Assembly: GCF_034096925.1 (NCBI RefSeq)
Contig: NZ_JAWZSQ010000001.1
Coordinates: 454,891-518,890 of the forward strand
Length of the DNA: 64,000 nucleotides
DNA from: Patulibacter defluvii
GTDB lineage: Bacteria > Actinomycetota > Thermoleophilia > Solirubrobacterales > Solirubrobacteraceae
Direction of reading: 5' to 3'
The notes beneath the pieces are model-generated. The model worked only from the letters and a program-made list of their open reading frames with translations, was not told the DNA's origin and ran no database searches. This document shows, in pieces, positions 7,460 through 15,981 of this stretch. Made by a program: the position numbers and the translations under genes. The stretch's first letter is position 1. Each line of letters begins with the position of its first letter.

Positions 7460-8368
7460 ATGAGTGATCTGCGGCTGGAGGATCTGCGCTGGTTCGTCGA
7501 GGTGGCCGAGCGCGAGCACGTCTCGCAGGCCGCCGCGGCGCTCCACGTCAGCCAGCCGGCGCTGTCGCGGTCGGTCGCGCGGGTCGAGGCCTGGGCCGGC
7601 GTCCCGCTGCTCGACCGGGTCGGCCGCGGGGTGCGGCTGAACGCCCAGGGGCAGGCGCTGGTCGAGCACCTGCGGCGGGCGGCGGCCGAGGTCGACGCCG
7701 GCCGCGACCGGGTCCGGCAGGCGGCGGGGCTCGACCGCGGGCGGCTGCGGCTGGCCTTCCAGCACACCCTCGGCACCTGGCTGGTGCCGGAGCTGCTGGC
7801 CCGCTATCGCGAGCACCACCCGACGGTCGACGTGCGGCTGCGCGAGGACAGCCGCGCGCGGTTGCTGGACGCGCTCGCCGACGGCGAGCTCGACCTGGCG
7901 CTGGTCAGCCCGGTGCCCGACGACGACCGGCTGGCCTGGCACCCGCTGCGGGTCGAGCCGCTGCGGCTGCTGCTGCCGCCGGGCCACCCGCTGGAGGGGC
8001 GGCCGCGGATCGCGATGGCCGAGCTGGCCGATGAGTCGTTCGCGGCGCTCCACCACGGCTACGGCCTGCGGACGCTCTTCGAGCAGCTCTGCGCCCGGGC
8101 CGGCTTCGTGCCCCGGATCGTGCTCGAGACGTCGAGCTTCGCGACCCTCGTCGGCCTGGTCGTGGCCGGCCACGGGCTGGCGGTGCTGCCGCCGCCGGGA
8201 CCGGGCGAGGCGCCGCCGGGGCGTCCGCCGACGGCGGCGGCGATCGACGATCCCGACGCGACCCGCACGATCGCGCTCGGCTGGCGGGCCGGCGGCTACC
8301 GGCCGCCGGCGGTCGAGGCGTTCCGCGAGCTGGCCGCCGCCTGGGCGGACGAGCAGCGGGCGGGCTGA
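7460..8368 (+). CDS. LysR-type transcriptional regulator
   Basis: 302 residues, full length for the family. The N-terminal winged helix-turn-helix spans about residues 5-65 (LRWFVEVAEREHVSQAAAAL, then HVSQPALSRSVARVE). The rest is the periplasmic-binding-protein-like co-inducer domain (GRLRLAF from about 95). A TATCTT -10-like hexamer at 7443-7448 places the transcript start almost on the ATG, so the mRNA may be nearly leaderless. Divergent from the TSUP transporter by 72 bp, its likely target. A proline-rich stretch (PPPGPGEAPPGRPP) near residue 245 is unusual for the effector domain. The inducer is unknown. Confidence 0.9.
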   Translation: MSDLRLEDLRWFVEVAEREHVSQAAAALHVSQPALSRSVARVEAWAGVPLLDRVGRGVRLNAQGQALVEHLRRAAAEVDAGRDRVRQAAGLDRGRLRLAFQHTLGTWLVPELLARYREHHPTVDVRLREDSRARLLDALADGELDLALVSPVPDDDRLAWHPLRVEPLRLLLPPGHPLEGRPRIAMAELADESFAALHHGYGLRTLFEQLCARAGFVPRIVLETSSFATLVGLVVAGHGLAVLPPPGPGEAPPGRPPTAAAIDDPDATRTIALGWRAGGYRPPAVEAFRELAAAWADEQRAG

Positions 8369-8376
8369 GCCGGGAC

Positions 8377-8400
8377 CGGCCGCGCCCGCGTCCGCGGCCG
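8377..8400. terminator. Bidirectional hairpin, LysR gene / Mrp gene
   Basis: 8-bp perfect stem CGGCCGCG with its complement and an 8-base loop, in the 33-bp space between two converging genes. Confidence 0.6.
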
Positions 8401-8401
8401 A

Positions 8402-9550
8402 TCAGGCCATCGGCAGCGAGGCGCCCTGCGGCTCGTGCTGCATCACCGGCAGCTCAGGCAGCTCCTGCAGGATCGGCGGCAGCTCGGGCGTGGCCGCGAT
8501 CAGGCCGCGGGCGGCCTGGCGGACGGCCTGCGACGCCGGATCGTCGGGATCGGTCGCCACCAGCGGCTCGCCGGCGTCGGCCTGCTCGCGCAGCGGCATC
8601 GTCAGCGGCACCTTGCCGAGCAGCGGCAGGTCCAGCTCGCTGGCCAGCTGCTGGCCGCCGCCCTCGCCGAAGATCGCGAACCGCTCGCCGTCCGGGGTGG
8701 TGAAGCCGGACATGTTCTCGACCACGCCGAGCAGGTCGAGCTCGACCTTGGTCGCCATCTCGGCGGCGCGGCGGGCGACCTTCTGGGCGGTCGGCTGCGG
8801 GGTGGTGACGAGCAGGAAGCGGGCCTGGGGCAGCAGCTGCGCCAGCGTCATCGAGACGTCGCCGGTGCCCGGCGGCAGGTCGATCAGCAGGTAGTCGAGG
8901 GCGCCCCAGTCGACGTCCTCGAGGAACTGGGTCAGCGCCTTGTGCAGCATCGGGCCGCGCCAGACGACGGCGCTGTCCTCGGCGACGAAGAAGCCGATCG
9001 ACATCACCTTCAGGCCGTGGGCCTCGAGCGGCAGGATCTTGCGCTCGGCCGAGACCGGCGGGCGCTCGGCGCCGAGGCCCAGCATCCGCGGGATCGAGTA
9101 GCCCCAGACGTCGGCGTCGAGGACCCCGACCGCCTTGCCCTCGGCGGCCAGCGCGGCGGCCAGGTTGACGGTCAGCGTCGACTTGCCGACGCCGCCCTTG
9201 CCCGAGCCGACGCAGATCACGTTGGCGACCTGGGCCAGCGACGCCTTCGAGCCGTCGGGGAGCCCGCTCTTCATCCCGAGCCGCTTCTGGAGCGCGGCCT
9301 TCTCCTCGGGGGAGAGGACGTCGAAGTCGACCCCGATCTCGTCGACGCCGAGCTCGCGGACGGCCTTGCGGACGGCGACGACGAAGTGGTTGCGCAGCGG
9401 GCAGCCGCCGGTCGTCAGCGAGATGGTGACGTCGACGCGGCCGTCGCCGATCGCGACTTCGCGGACCATGCCGAGCTCGACGACGTTCTTGCGGAGCTCG
9501 GGGTCGATCACCGACTCGAGCGCCTGGAGGATCTCCTCGCGCGTGGGCAT
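8402..9550 (-). CDS. mrp: Mrp/NBP35-family iron-sulfur carrier P-loop ATPase
   Basis: 382 residues. The N-terminal MIP18/DUF59 domain (about 5-75) is joined to a MinD-like ATPase. The deviant Walker A GSGKGGVGKST lies near residue 115, DADVWGYSIPRMLG follows, and LLIDLPPGTGD is the Walker B region. Mrp proteins bind and transfer Fe-S clusters to apoproteins. The C-terminal CxxC that bridges clusters in the enterobacterial protein, expected after ENMS, is absent: ENMSGFTTPDGERFAIFG has no cysteine. Cluster binding may therefore differ or be lost. No Suf genes adjoin. Family identity is clear. Confidence 0.92.
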   Translation of the reverse strand: MPTREEILQALESVIDPELRKNVVELGMVREVAIGDGRVDVTISLTTGGCPLRNHFVVAVRKAVRELGVDEIGVDFDVLSPEEKAALQKRLGMKSGLPDGSKASLAQVANVICVGSGKGGVGKSTLTVNLAAALAAEGKAVGVLDADVWGYSIPRMLGLGAERPPVSAERKILPLEAHGLKVMSIGFFVAEDSAVVWRGPMLHKALTQFLEDVDWGALDYLLIDLPPGTGDVSMTLAQLLPQARFLLVTTPQPTAQKVARRAAEMATKVELDLLGVVENMSGFTTPDGERFAIFGEGGGQQLASELDLPLLGKVPLTMPLREQADAGEPLVATDPDDPASQAVRQAARGLIAATPELPPILQELPELPVMQHEPQGASLPMA

Positions 9551-9611
9551 CCATCGATTGTGACAGGACGCCGTCCCCGGCCCGCGCTGGCGGGGAGCGG
9601 CCCGGGAACGA

Positions 9612-9643
9612 CGAACGCCCGGTGCGGGTGCACCGGGCGTTCG
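9612..9643 (-). terminator. Strong hairpin downstream of the histone-like gene
   Basis: Perfect 14-bp stem CGAACGCCCGGTGC with its complement and a GGGT-type tetraloop, in the 190-bp gap between the Mrp gene start and the histone-like gene end. It is the second of two hairpins in the 3' untranslated region of the latter. Confidence 0.65.
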
Positions 9644-9646
9644 CGC

Positions 9647-9686
9647 GATCCCCGCGCGGAGAGAGAGGAGGAGCTACGCGGGGATC
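9647..9686 (-). terminator. Hairpin with 10-bp arms after the histone-like gene
   Basis: GATCCCCGCG (9647-9656) pairs with CGCGGGGATC (9677-9686) around a purine-rich 20-base loop. It lies just past the stop of the reverse-strand gene ending at 9741, forming a tandem terminator with 9612-9643. Confidence 0.5.
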
Positions 9687-9740
9687 CCCCTCGCGAACGA
9701 GGGAAGCTGGTGGCGCCGCCGGAGCGGCGCGGGGACGGGA

Positions 9741-10610
9741 CTACGCCAGCGCGCGGACGCGCTTCTGGGCCTTGCCGGCGACCTCGCTGACCCGGGCCTG
9801 GGCCTGCGAGACGCGCTTCGGCAGCTCGCTGCGCAGCTCGGCGACCTTCGGCAGCTCGACCTTGCGCAGCTCGAAGTCGCCGACCTTCGGCAGGTCGTTC
9901 AGACGCGCCTCGACCTTGGCCCGGCGCTCGCGCAGCTCGCGCTCGACCTGGGTGCGGGTGCGCTTGACGTCGCGCTCGAGGTCCTGGCGGGCCTTGAGGC
10001 CGCGCTTCTCGAACGTCTTCAGCTGCGACTCGATCGCCTTGCGACGGTCGGACGCCTGCTTGCGGGCGGCGTCGGCCTGCTTCTTGGCGCTCTCGCGGCG
10101 GCTCTCGACCTGCTTGGTGGCGGCGTCGCGGGCCTCGAGCACGGCGCCGACCGGGATCAGGACGGCCTTCTCGGCGAGGGCTTGGGCGCGATCGGCGGCC
10201 TGCTCGACCTGCTTGCTCGCGGCGGCGCGGGCCTCGGTGGCGGTCTTGCGGGCGTCGTCGACGTTGCGCGGGGCCTTGTCGACGGCGGCGGTGACGGTCT
10301 CGCGGGCCTTGGTGGCCAGCTCCTGGACGCTCTGCGTGGCGGCGGCGACGCGCGACTCGGCCTTGACGGCGACCTTCTCGGTCTTCGTCGCGGCGGTCTT
10401 CGCCTTGGTCGCGGCGGCGGTCTTCGCGGCGGCGGGCTTGCGCGTGGTGGTCCGCTTGGCGGCGGGCTTGCGCGCGGTCGTCTTCGCGGCCGGCTTGCGG
10501 GCGGTGGTCGCCTTCGCGGCGGCGGGCTTGCGAGCGGCGGGCTTGCGCGTCGTCGCCTTGGCGGTGCCGGTGGCCGGCGTCGCCTTGGGGGTGCTGGGGG
10601 TGTCGGCCAT
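9741..10610 (-). CDS. Histone H1-like lysine/alanine-rich nucleoid protein with coiled-coil tail
   Basis: 289 residues in two distinct parts. Residues 1 to about 72 are an H1-like tail of repeated (A)RKPAAAK and TTARKPAAK units. Residues about 75-289 are predicted helical and coiled coil, rich in Ala, Lys, Arg and Glu (AADRAQALAEKA, SRRESAKKQADAARKQAS). The tail resembles eukaryotic histone H1 and the AKP tails of HupB, Hc1 and HbhA, so DNA binding or compaction is likely; no HU fold is present. In HbhA the order is reversed, with the coiled coil first and the Lys-rich tail last. A good promoter precedes it at 10640-10668 and two hairpins follow. Function is inferred from composition. Confidence 0.7.
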   Translation of the reverse strand: MADTPSTPKATPATGTAKATTRKPAARKPAAAKATTARKPAAKTTARKPAAKRTTTRKPAAAKTAAATKAKTAATKTEKVAVKAESRVAAATQSVQELATKARETVTAAVDKAPRNVDDARKTATEARAAASKQVEQAADRAQALAEKAVLIPVGAVLEARDAATKQVESRRESAKKQADAARKQASDRRKAIESQLKTFEKRGLKARQDLERDVKRTRTQVERELRERRAKVEARLNDLPKVGDFELRKVELPKVAELRSELPKRVSQAQARVSEVAGKAQKRVRALA

Positions 10611-10639
10611 CAGATGTCCTTAGAAGTAAGTTCCACTCG

Positions 10640-10668
10640 AATGTAGCAGCGAACACCTGTTCTTACAA
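10640..10668 (-). promoter_or_regulatory. Sigma-70-type promoter of the histone-like gene
   Basis: On the reverse strand TTGTAA (10663-10668), a 17-bp spacer and TACATT (10640-10645) precede the ATG at 10610, with AAGGA as a ribosome site. It is one of the best promoters visible here, suggesting strong housekeeping expression. Confidence 0.6.
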
Positions 10669-10730
10669 AGCCGGCCGCGAGGGGTTACAGGAGATGGCGG
10701 CGGAATCGCGCGCCGCGCCGGTCGCCCACG

Positions 10731-10773
10731 GTGACGTTCCGGTCGCTGAGCGTCCGGAACGTCACAGCCGGCG
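10731..10773 (+). repeat. Palindromic intergenic repeat, copy 1
   Basis: Perfect 12-bp arms GTGACGTTCCGG (10731-10742) and CCGGAACGTCAC (10754-10765) around an 11-base loop, followed by AGCCGGCG. The 43-bp unit matches the reverse complement of 28731-28773 at 37 of 43 positions with the same loop length. It lies 36 bp past the inositol monophosphatase stop and upstream of the histone-like gene promoter. Confidence 0.6.
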
Positions 10774-10808
10774 GGGTGGTCGGCCGGGCGGGGCGGGCCG
10801 CCCGCCCC

Positions 10809-11681
10809 CTACGCCGCCGGCGGCAGCTCCGCCACGCGCGCCAGGCCGGCGGCGGAGCGGGCGGCGACGACCGGCACGTGCGGCGCCAGGTCGAGCGGGG
10901 CGGCGAGCGGGTCGTCGAGCGAGCCGAAGGCGACCAGGCCGCCGGACTCGCGGACGATCAGCTGGCCGGCGGCGACGTCGACGGCGCGGCAGCGGCGCAG
11001 CGAGGCCATCCCGTCGACCCGCCCGCCCGCCACCTGGCAGAGGGCGAGCGCGGTGGCGCCGATCGCGCGCAGGCGGTGGACGTGGGCGGTCAGGGCGGGC
11101 CCGGCGGCGAGCACGTGGCGGGGGTCCGCCGACTCGATCGCCACCAGCTCGAGCAGGCCGCGGCTGGTGATCCGCTCGCTCTCCGGGGCCACCACCGGCG
11201 TGCCGTCGAGCTGGGCGCCGCCGTCGCGGACCGCGGTCCAGCGCTCGCCCCGCAGGCTCCCGACCTCGGCCACCAGGCCGCAGACGACGTCGGCCATCGT
11301 GCCCCGCCGGGCGACGTCCTCGCCGACCGCCAGCGCCAGCGAGACCGCGTGCTGGGGCAGGCCGCGCTTGGCGTTGGTCGAGCCGTCGATCGGGTCGATC
11401 ACCACCAGCGCGTCGGGCGAGCCGTAGTCGACCGTCCCGCGCTCCTCGGAGAGCGCCGTGAAGCGGGCGCCGGCCGCGTGGAGGCCGTCCAGCTCGTCGA
11501 AGATCGCGCCCTCGGCGTCGGCGTCGATCACCAGCGTGCGGTCGCCGCCCTCGCCGCGGGTGCCGGTCTCCACCAGCCGCTGGGGGCCGCTGCAGCGCCG
11601 CAGGCCCTCGGCCACCCGATCCGTCGCCCGCTGGAACGTGGCCATCCACGTCGCGGGATCGGGCAGGGGAGCGGCGGCCAT
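10809..11681 (-). CDS. Inositol monophosphatase-family phosphatase
   Basis: 290 residues, usual for the family. The Mg2+-binding motifs are present: Glu-Glu in LSEERG, motif A as DPIDGSTN, and motif B as VDVAAGQLIVRESGG. Known substrates are myo-inositol-1-phosphate, fructose-1,6-bisphosphate, histidinol phosphate and PAP; which applies here cannot be read from the sequence. In actinobacteria inositol feeds phosphatidylinositol and mycothiol. ATG 11681 starts the usual N-terminal helix. It is divergent from the helicase-nuclease gene, with about 76 bp between starts. Class assignment is firm, substrate is not. Confidence 0.87.
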   Translation of the reverse strand: MAAAPLPDPATWMATFQRATDRVAEGLRRCSGPQRLVETGTRGEGGDRTLVIDADAEGAIFDELDGLHAAGARFTALSEERGTVDYGSPDALVVIDPIDGSTNAKRGLPQHAVSLALAVGEDVARRGTMADVVCGLVAEVGSLRGERWTAVRDGGAQLDGTPVVAPESERITSRGLLELVAIESADPRHVLAAGPALTAHVHRLRAIGATALALCQVAGGRVDGMASLRRCRAVDVAAGQLIVRESGGLVAFGSLDDPLAAPLDLAPHVPVVAARSAAGLARVAELPPAA

Positions 11682-11757
11682 CTCGTTCCATCGTAGATGG
11701 TCGCCGCGCGGGCTCCGGTCGCCCGCTGCAGCGCCGCATCCACCGCCGGGGTCGGTC

Positions 11758-14700
11758 ATGCAGCAGACTGGGGGAGTGGCCGAACCGCTCGAGGGACTCT
11801 CCGACGCGCAGGTGCGTGCGGCGACGCTCGACCCGTCGCCCACGGACGCCGATCGCGGCGCGCCGCTGCTGATCCGCGGCGCCGCCGGCACCGGCAAGAG
11901 CGTCGCGCTCGCCGCCCGCGCCGCCTGGCTGGCGACCGCCGCCGGGATCGACCCGTCGCGGATCGTGCTGCTGGTGGCGACCCCGGCCGCCGTCGCCCGC
12001 AGCCGCCGGCGGCTGCGGGAGCGGCTCGGCCCGGCCGCCGCCGACGTCGTCGTCACGACCCTGCCCGACCTCTGCCACCGGCTGCTGCGCGACGCCGCCG
12101 CCGAGGCCGGGATCGACCCCTTCGTCGTCCCCGCCACCCGCACCGAGCGGGTCGCGCTGCTGCTGGAGCACCGCGAGCAGCTGGGGCTGCTGCACCACGA
12201 CAACGGCCCCGCGCCGATCCCGCTGCTGGCCGCCGCGATCGCCCGCATCGACCGCCTGAAGGAGTCGCTGGCCGACGCCGCCACCGTCAGCGCCTGGGCG
12301 GCACGGCTGGCCGACACCGACCCCCGCGCCCCCCGCGAGCGCGAGTTCGCCGCGCTGCTGCGGCTGCACGACCACGTGCTCCGCGAGCGGGGCCTGATCG
12401 ACCACGGCGACCTGATGCTGCGGCTGCTCGACCTGCTCCAGCGCGACGGCGCCGCCGCACACCGGCTCGCCGGCCAGGTCGGGCACCTGCTGGTCGACGA
12501 CGTCCAGGACCTGCCGACCGCCGGGATGCGGGTGCTCGACGCGCTCGCCGCCGCCGGCTCGGGGCTGAGCGCGGCCGGCGACGACGACCAGGCGATCCGC
12601 CGCGTCCGCGCCGCCGCCAGCCGCAACCTGCGCGACCTCGCGCTCCGCCACGGCGACCTCCACACCGTCACCCTCGAACGCTCGTGGCGCTGCCCCGAGC
12701 AGGTGCTGCGGGCCGCCGAGGCGGTCGTCGAGCCGGCCGCCGACCGGCTCGCCCGCCGCTGGCACGCGCCCTCCGGCGGCCAGGTCCGCTTCTGGCGCGC
12801 GGCGACCGAGCGGGCCCAGGCCCAGGTCGCCGCCGGCGAGGTCGAGCGGCTGCTGCGCGAGGGCACCGCCCCCGAGCGGATCGCGATCCTCGTCGGCTCG
12901 GTCCGGCGCGAGGGCGGGCCGATCGTGGCCGCGCTGGAGGAGCGGGCGATCCCCTGCCGGCTCGGCGGCGAGGGCGCCTTCCTGGAGCGGGTCGAGGTCC
13001 GCGACGTGCTCGCCTGGCTGCGGGTGCTGCTCGACCCGGCCGACGCCCCGGCCCTCAGCCGCGCGCTGGCCCGGCCGCCGATCGACCTCCGCTCCGCCGA
13101 CCTCGCGCGCGGGCTGCAGCTGGCCCGCCGGCGCCGCAACGACCTGGTCGACGGGCTCGCCGCCGCGATCGAGTCGCCGCAGCTGGCGCCCGAGGCCCGC
13201 GACCGCGTCGCCGCCTTCCTGCGCCTCTACCGCGCGGCCCAGCGGGCGCTCGACGTCACCCCGCCCGACCAGTTCGTCCACCGCCTGATCGAGCACCTGG
13301 GCCTGCGCCGCCAGCAGCTCTTCGGGGCCTCGGGCGACGTCGTCGAGCGGCTCCGCGACCTGGCCCGGATCGGCGAGCTGGCCGAGCGCCACGTGCGGAT
13401 CGCGCCCCAGGCCAGCGCCCGCGACTTCGCCCGCTGGATGGTCACCCTGGCCGACGCCGGCGGCGACCCCGAGGGCAAGGTCGAGGCGGTCCCGTTCGCG
13501 GCCGGCGGCGCCGGTCAGCCCGAGGAGCCGGCGGCCGACGAGCTGGTCGGCGCGGCCGGCGCCGCGGTCCGGGTGCTGCCGCTCGAGGCCGCGCCCGAGC
13601 TGGAGCTCGACCACGTGCTGGTGCTCGGCCTCCAGGCCAGCCGCCTGGCCGGCCTCTCCGGTGCCCGCCGGCTGGTCGACCCGCTGCCCGAGGACCTGCT
13701 GGCCGCCGACCTCGGGCCGGCGCCCGCCGACCCCGACGGCGGCCGCGACCAGCCGCAGCGGTTCGCGGTCGACGAGGCCCGGCGGGTGCTCCACGTCGCG
13801 ATCACCCGCGCCCGCCAGGGCGTCGTGCTGGCCTTCCCCGCCCGCGCCCCCAGCGGCGCCGACCGCGAGCCGTCGCCGCTGGTCGAGGAGGCCCGCCGCG
13901 CCCTCGACGCCCCCTGGGAGGAGCACGAGGAGCGGCTGTTCGGGCCCGAGGACGCGCTCCACGCCACCTTCCGGACGCTCCGCGACCAGCTGCTGCGCGA
14001 CGTCGCCACGATCGGCGCCCGGCTCGGCGACCTGCGGATGGACACCGACCTCGACGTCGCCCACGGCGTCACCCGCTACCTGGAGCTGGTCAAGGTCGCG
14101 GCGCTGATCAACCGCGCCGAGGGCCAGGAGGCCGCCGACGCGCTGCCGGCGATCGACGCCGCGATCCGCCAGGCGGCGACCGCGCAGCAGAAGGAGATGC
14201 TGCTGACCAGCGGCCTCGACGACGAGATCCTGACCGACGCCCGCCACGCCGCCGAGCGTGCCGGCGGCCGCGGCGGCGCCGGCGAGCCGTCGCTGGAGCC
14301 GTTCCTGCCGCTGCGGGGCGACGGGGTGGTGCTGTCGGCCGGCGATCTCTCCACCTACCGCGCCTGTCCGCTGCGCTACAAGTTCGCCCGCGTGCTGCGG
14401 ATCCCGCAGCAGCCGACCGTCGCCCAGCGGTTCGGGATCGTCGTCCACCAGGTGCTGGAGCGGTGGCACGCCCAGGGCGGCACCCAGCTCGGCGAGCTGC
14501 AGGGGCTGCTGGCCGCCGGCTGGCGCCGCTCGGGCCTGATCGGGGTCGCCGACGAGCAGCGGCTGTGGGGTCGGGCGCAGGAGGCGATGGTCCGGTACCA
14601 CGCCCGCAACGAGGCCGAGGCGTCGAGCCCGATCTGGCTCGAGCGCTCGTTCGAGTTCCAGCTCGGCGACCACACGCTGCGCGGCCGGGTCGACCGGGTC

Positions 14701-15033
14701 GACCGCCACCCCGACGGCGTCTACGAGTTGGTCGACTACAAGACCGGCCGCCCGCGGACCGCCGAGGAGCTGCGGACCGACGTCCAGCTGCAGCTCTACG
14801 CCGTCGCCGCCCAGGACGCCTGGGGGCTCGACGCGCCGCGCCAGAGCTACCACTACGTGCTCGACGACGAGAAGGTGCCGCTGGAGACCGAGGGCGCCGA
14901 GCGCGACCGGATCGGCGTCACCGTCGCCGAGGTCGCCAGCGGCGTGCTGGCCCAGGAGTTCGAGCCGACGCCCTCCTACGAGACCTGCGCGATGTGCGAC
15001 TACCGCCTGACCTGCCCGGCGGCGGAGACGTAG
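11758..15033 (+). CDS. UvrD/Rep-type helicase fused to a PD-(D/E)XK nuclease with Fe-S staple (AdnA/AdnB-like)
   Basis: 1091 residues. The N-terminal part is a superfamily 1A motor: Walker A GAAGTGKS (41-48), motif II VDDVQD (246-251), motif III GDDDQAIRR, and motif VI VLHVAITRAR. The C-terminal part is a RecB-family nuclease: Cys870 in ACPLRYKF, an Asp in RGRVDRVD, the catalytic DYKTG (Asp993, Lys995), then Cys1077, Cys1080 and Cys1086. The four cysteines form the iron-sulfur staple known from AddB and AdnAB. The protein should act in double-strand-break end resection. Motif II has Asp for the usual Glu, and the H-x-x-KGLEF segment before motif VI is eroded, so the motor may be weak. No second subunit is adjacent. 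Confidence 0.85.
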   Translation: MQQTGGVAEPLEGLSDAQVRAATLDPSPTDADRGAPLLIRGAAGTGKSVALAARAAWLATAAGIDPSRIVLLVATPAAVARSRRRLRERLGPAAADVVVTTLPDLCHRLLRDAAAEAGIDPFVVPATRTERVALLLEHREQLGLLHHDNGPAPIPLLAAAIARIDRLKESLADAATVSAWAARLADTDPRAPREREFAALLRLHDHVLRERGLIDHGDLMLRLLDLLQRDGAAAHRLAGQVGHLLVDDVQDLPTAGMRVLDALAAAGSGLSAAGDDDQAIRRVRAAASRNLRDLALRHGDLHTVTLERSWRCPEQVLRAAEAVVEPAADRLARRWHAPSGGQVRFWRAATERAQAQVAAGEVERLLREGTAPERIAILVGSVRREGGPIVAALEERAIPCRLGGEGAFLERVEVRDVLAWLRVLLDPADAPALSRALARPPIDLRSADLARGLQLARRRRNDLVDGLAAAIESPQLAPEARDRVAAFLRLYRAAQRALDVTPPDQFVHRLIEHLGLRRQQLFGASGDVVERLRDLARIGELAERHVRIAPQASARDFARWMVTLADAGGDPEGKVEAVPFAAGGAGQPEEPAADELVGAAGAAVRVLPLEAAPELELDHVLVLGLQASRLAGLSGARRLVDPLPEDLLAADLGPAPADPDGGRDQPQRFAVDEARRVLHVAITRARQGVVLAFPARAPSGADREPSPLVEEARRALDAPWEEHEERLFGPEDALHATFRTLRDQLLRDVATIGARLGDLRMDTDLDVAHGVTRYLELVKVAALINRAEGQEAADALPAIDAAIRQAATAQQKEMLLTSGLDDEILTDARHAAERAGGRGGAGEPSLEPFLPLRGDGVVLSAGDLSTYRACPLRYKFARVLRIPQQPTVAQRFGIVVHQVLERWHAQGGTQLGELQGLLAAGWRRSGLIGVADEQRLWGRAQEAMVRYHARNEAEASSPIWLERSFEFQLGDHTLRGRVDRVDRHPDGVYELVDYKTGRPRTAEELRTDVQLQLYAVAAQDAWGLDAPRQSYHYVLDDEKVPLETEGAERDRIGVTVAEVASGVLAQEFEPTPSYETCAMCDYRLTCPAAET

Positions 15034-15040
15034 CCGCGGG

Positions 15041-15964
15041 TCAGGTCTCGTCCGACGGGTCCTGCTCGCGCAGGAAGCGCTGGAAGTCGTGGGCGATCGA
15101 GTCGCCCGACGGCAGCTCGCCGAGGTCCAGCCGCGGCGGGTCCTCCTGCAGCTCCTCGGCGTCCTCGTCGCTGCCGATCACCTCGCGCAGGTCGGCCATC
15201 TGCTCCAGCCGCTGCAGCAGCTCGCGCCGCTCCGGGTCGCGGTCGACCGCCTCGGTCACCTGCTGCTCGTAGCGCTCCGACGCGTCGCGCAGGCGCTTGG
15301 TCGGAACCGGCACCGAGGTCAGGTGCTCGACCGCCTCGACCAGCGCCAGCGTCGCCTTCGGGCTCGGCACGCCGGCCACGTAGTGGGGGACGTGGGCCAG
15401 CAGCGAGACCGCCGGCAGCCCCTGCCGCTGGGCCTCGACGTGGACCACGCCGGTCAGCCCGGTCGGGCCCTCGTAGTCGGGCAGCATCGCGTCGATCGAG
15501 GCCAGCAGCTCGAGGTCGGTGGCGATCCCGGTCAGCGGCACCGGCCGCGTGTGGGGGACGTCCGACAGCAGCCCGCCGAGGGTCACGACGAAGGTCGCCC
15601 CGAGGCTGCGCGCGGTCTCGACGATCGTCTCGCAGAGCGACCGCCAGCGCATCGCCGGCTCCGGCCCGCTGACCAGGATCAGGTCGCGGCCGGCGGCCGG
15701 CACGACCGCGGTCCGGATCTCGACCGTCGGCCACTCGAGGTCGTCGGCGATCCCGTCGCGGATCGTGATGTGCGGCCGGTAGGACTGCATCGTGTAGAGC
15801 AGCTCCGGGTCGACCGTCGCGCAGCGCTGGGCGCCGAGCCGGCGCGCCATCACGCCGACGGCGGAGCTCGCCGCGTCGCCGGCGTCGGTCCACCCGGTGA
15901 AGGCGCACACGAGGGCCGGGTCCCGCAGCCCGACCGGACGGTCGTCCCAACGCAGGGGGATCAT
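15041..15964 (-). CDS. PAC2-family protein (proteasome-assembly-chaperone-like)
   Basis: 307 residues. The PAC2 domain fills about residues 5-215: an N-terminal DPALVCAFTGWTDAG-type strand-loop with conserved GW, a central RDLILVSGPEPAMRW, and ATFVVTLGGLLSDVPHTRPV. The C-terminal third is charged and helical (RRELLQRLEQMADLREV). The family is widespread in actinobacteria and resembles archaeal and eukaryotic proteasome assembly chaperones; its bacterial role is unsettled. No proteasome gene is in this window. ATG 15964 is preferred over an in-frame start at 15997, which would overlap the divergent neighbour. It converges on the helicase-nuclease, 7 bp away. Confidence 0.82.
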   Translation of the reverse strand: MIPLRWDDRPVGLRDPALVCAFTGWTDAGDAASSAVGVMARRLGAQRCATVDPELLYTMQSYRPHITIRDGIADDLEWPTVEIRTAVVPAAGRDLILVSGPEPAMRWRSLCETIVETARSLGATFVVTLGGLLSDVPHTRPVPLTGIATDLELLASIDAMLPDYEGPTGLTGVVHVEAQRQGLPAVSLLAHVPHYVAGVPSPKATLALVEAVEHLTSVPVPTKRLRDASERYEQQVTEAVDRDPERRELLQRLEQMADLREVIGSDEDAEELQEDPPRLDLGELPSGDSIAHDFQRFLREQDPSDET

Positions 15965-15981
15965 CCGAGCCACGGTACAAG

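Noticed and set aside
10762..14853. A 1363-codon reverse-strand frame over the helicase-nuclease gene, and similar long frames elsewhere (e.g. 31588-36591 forward, 36649-40323 reverse extension)
   Set aside because: GC-rich DNA gives long antisense frames. These have low-complexity Arg/Gly/Ala/Pro composition and no domain, and they oppose well-recognised genes.
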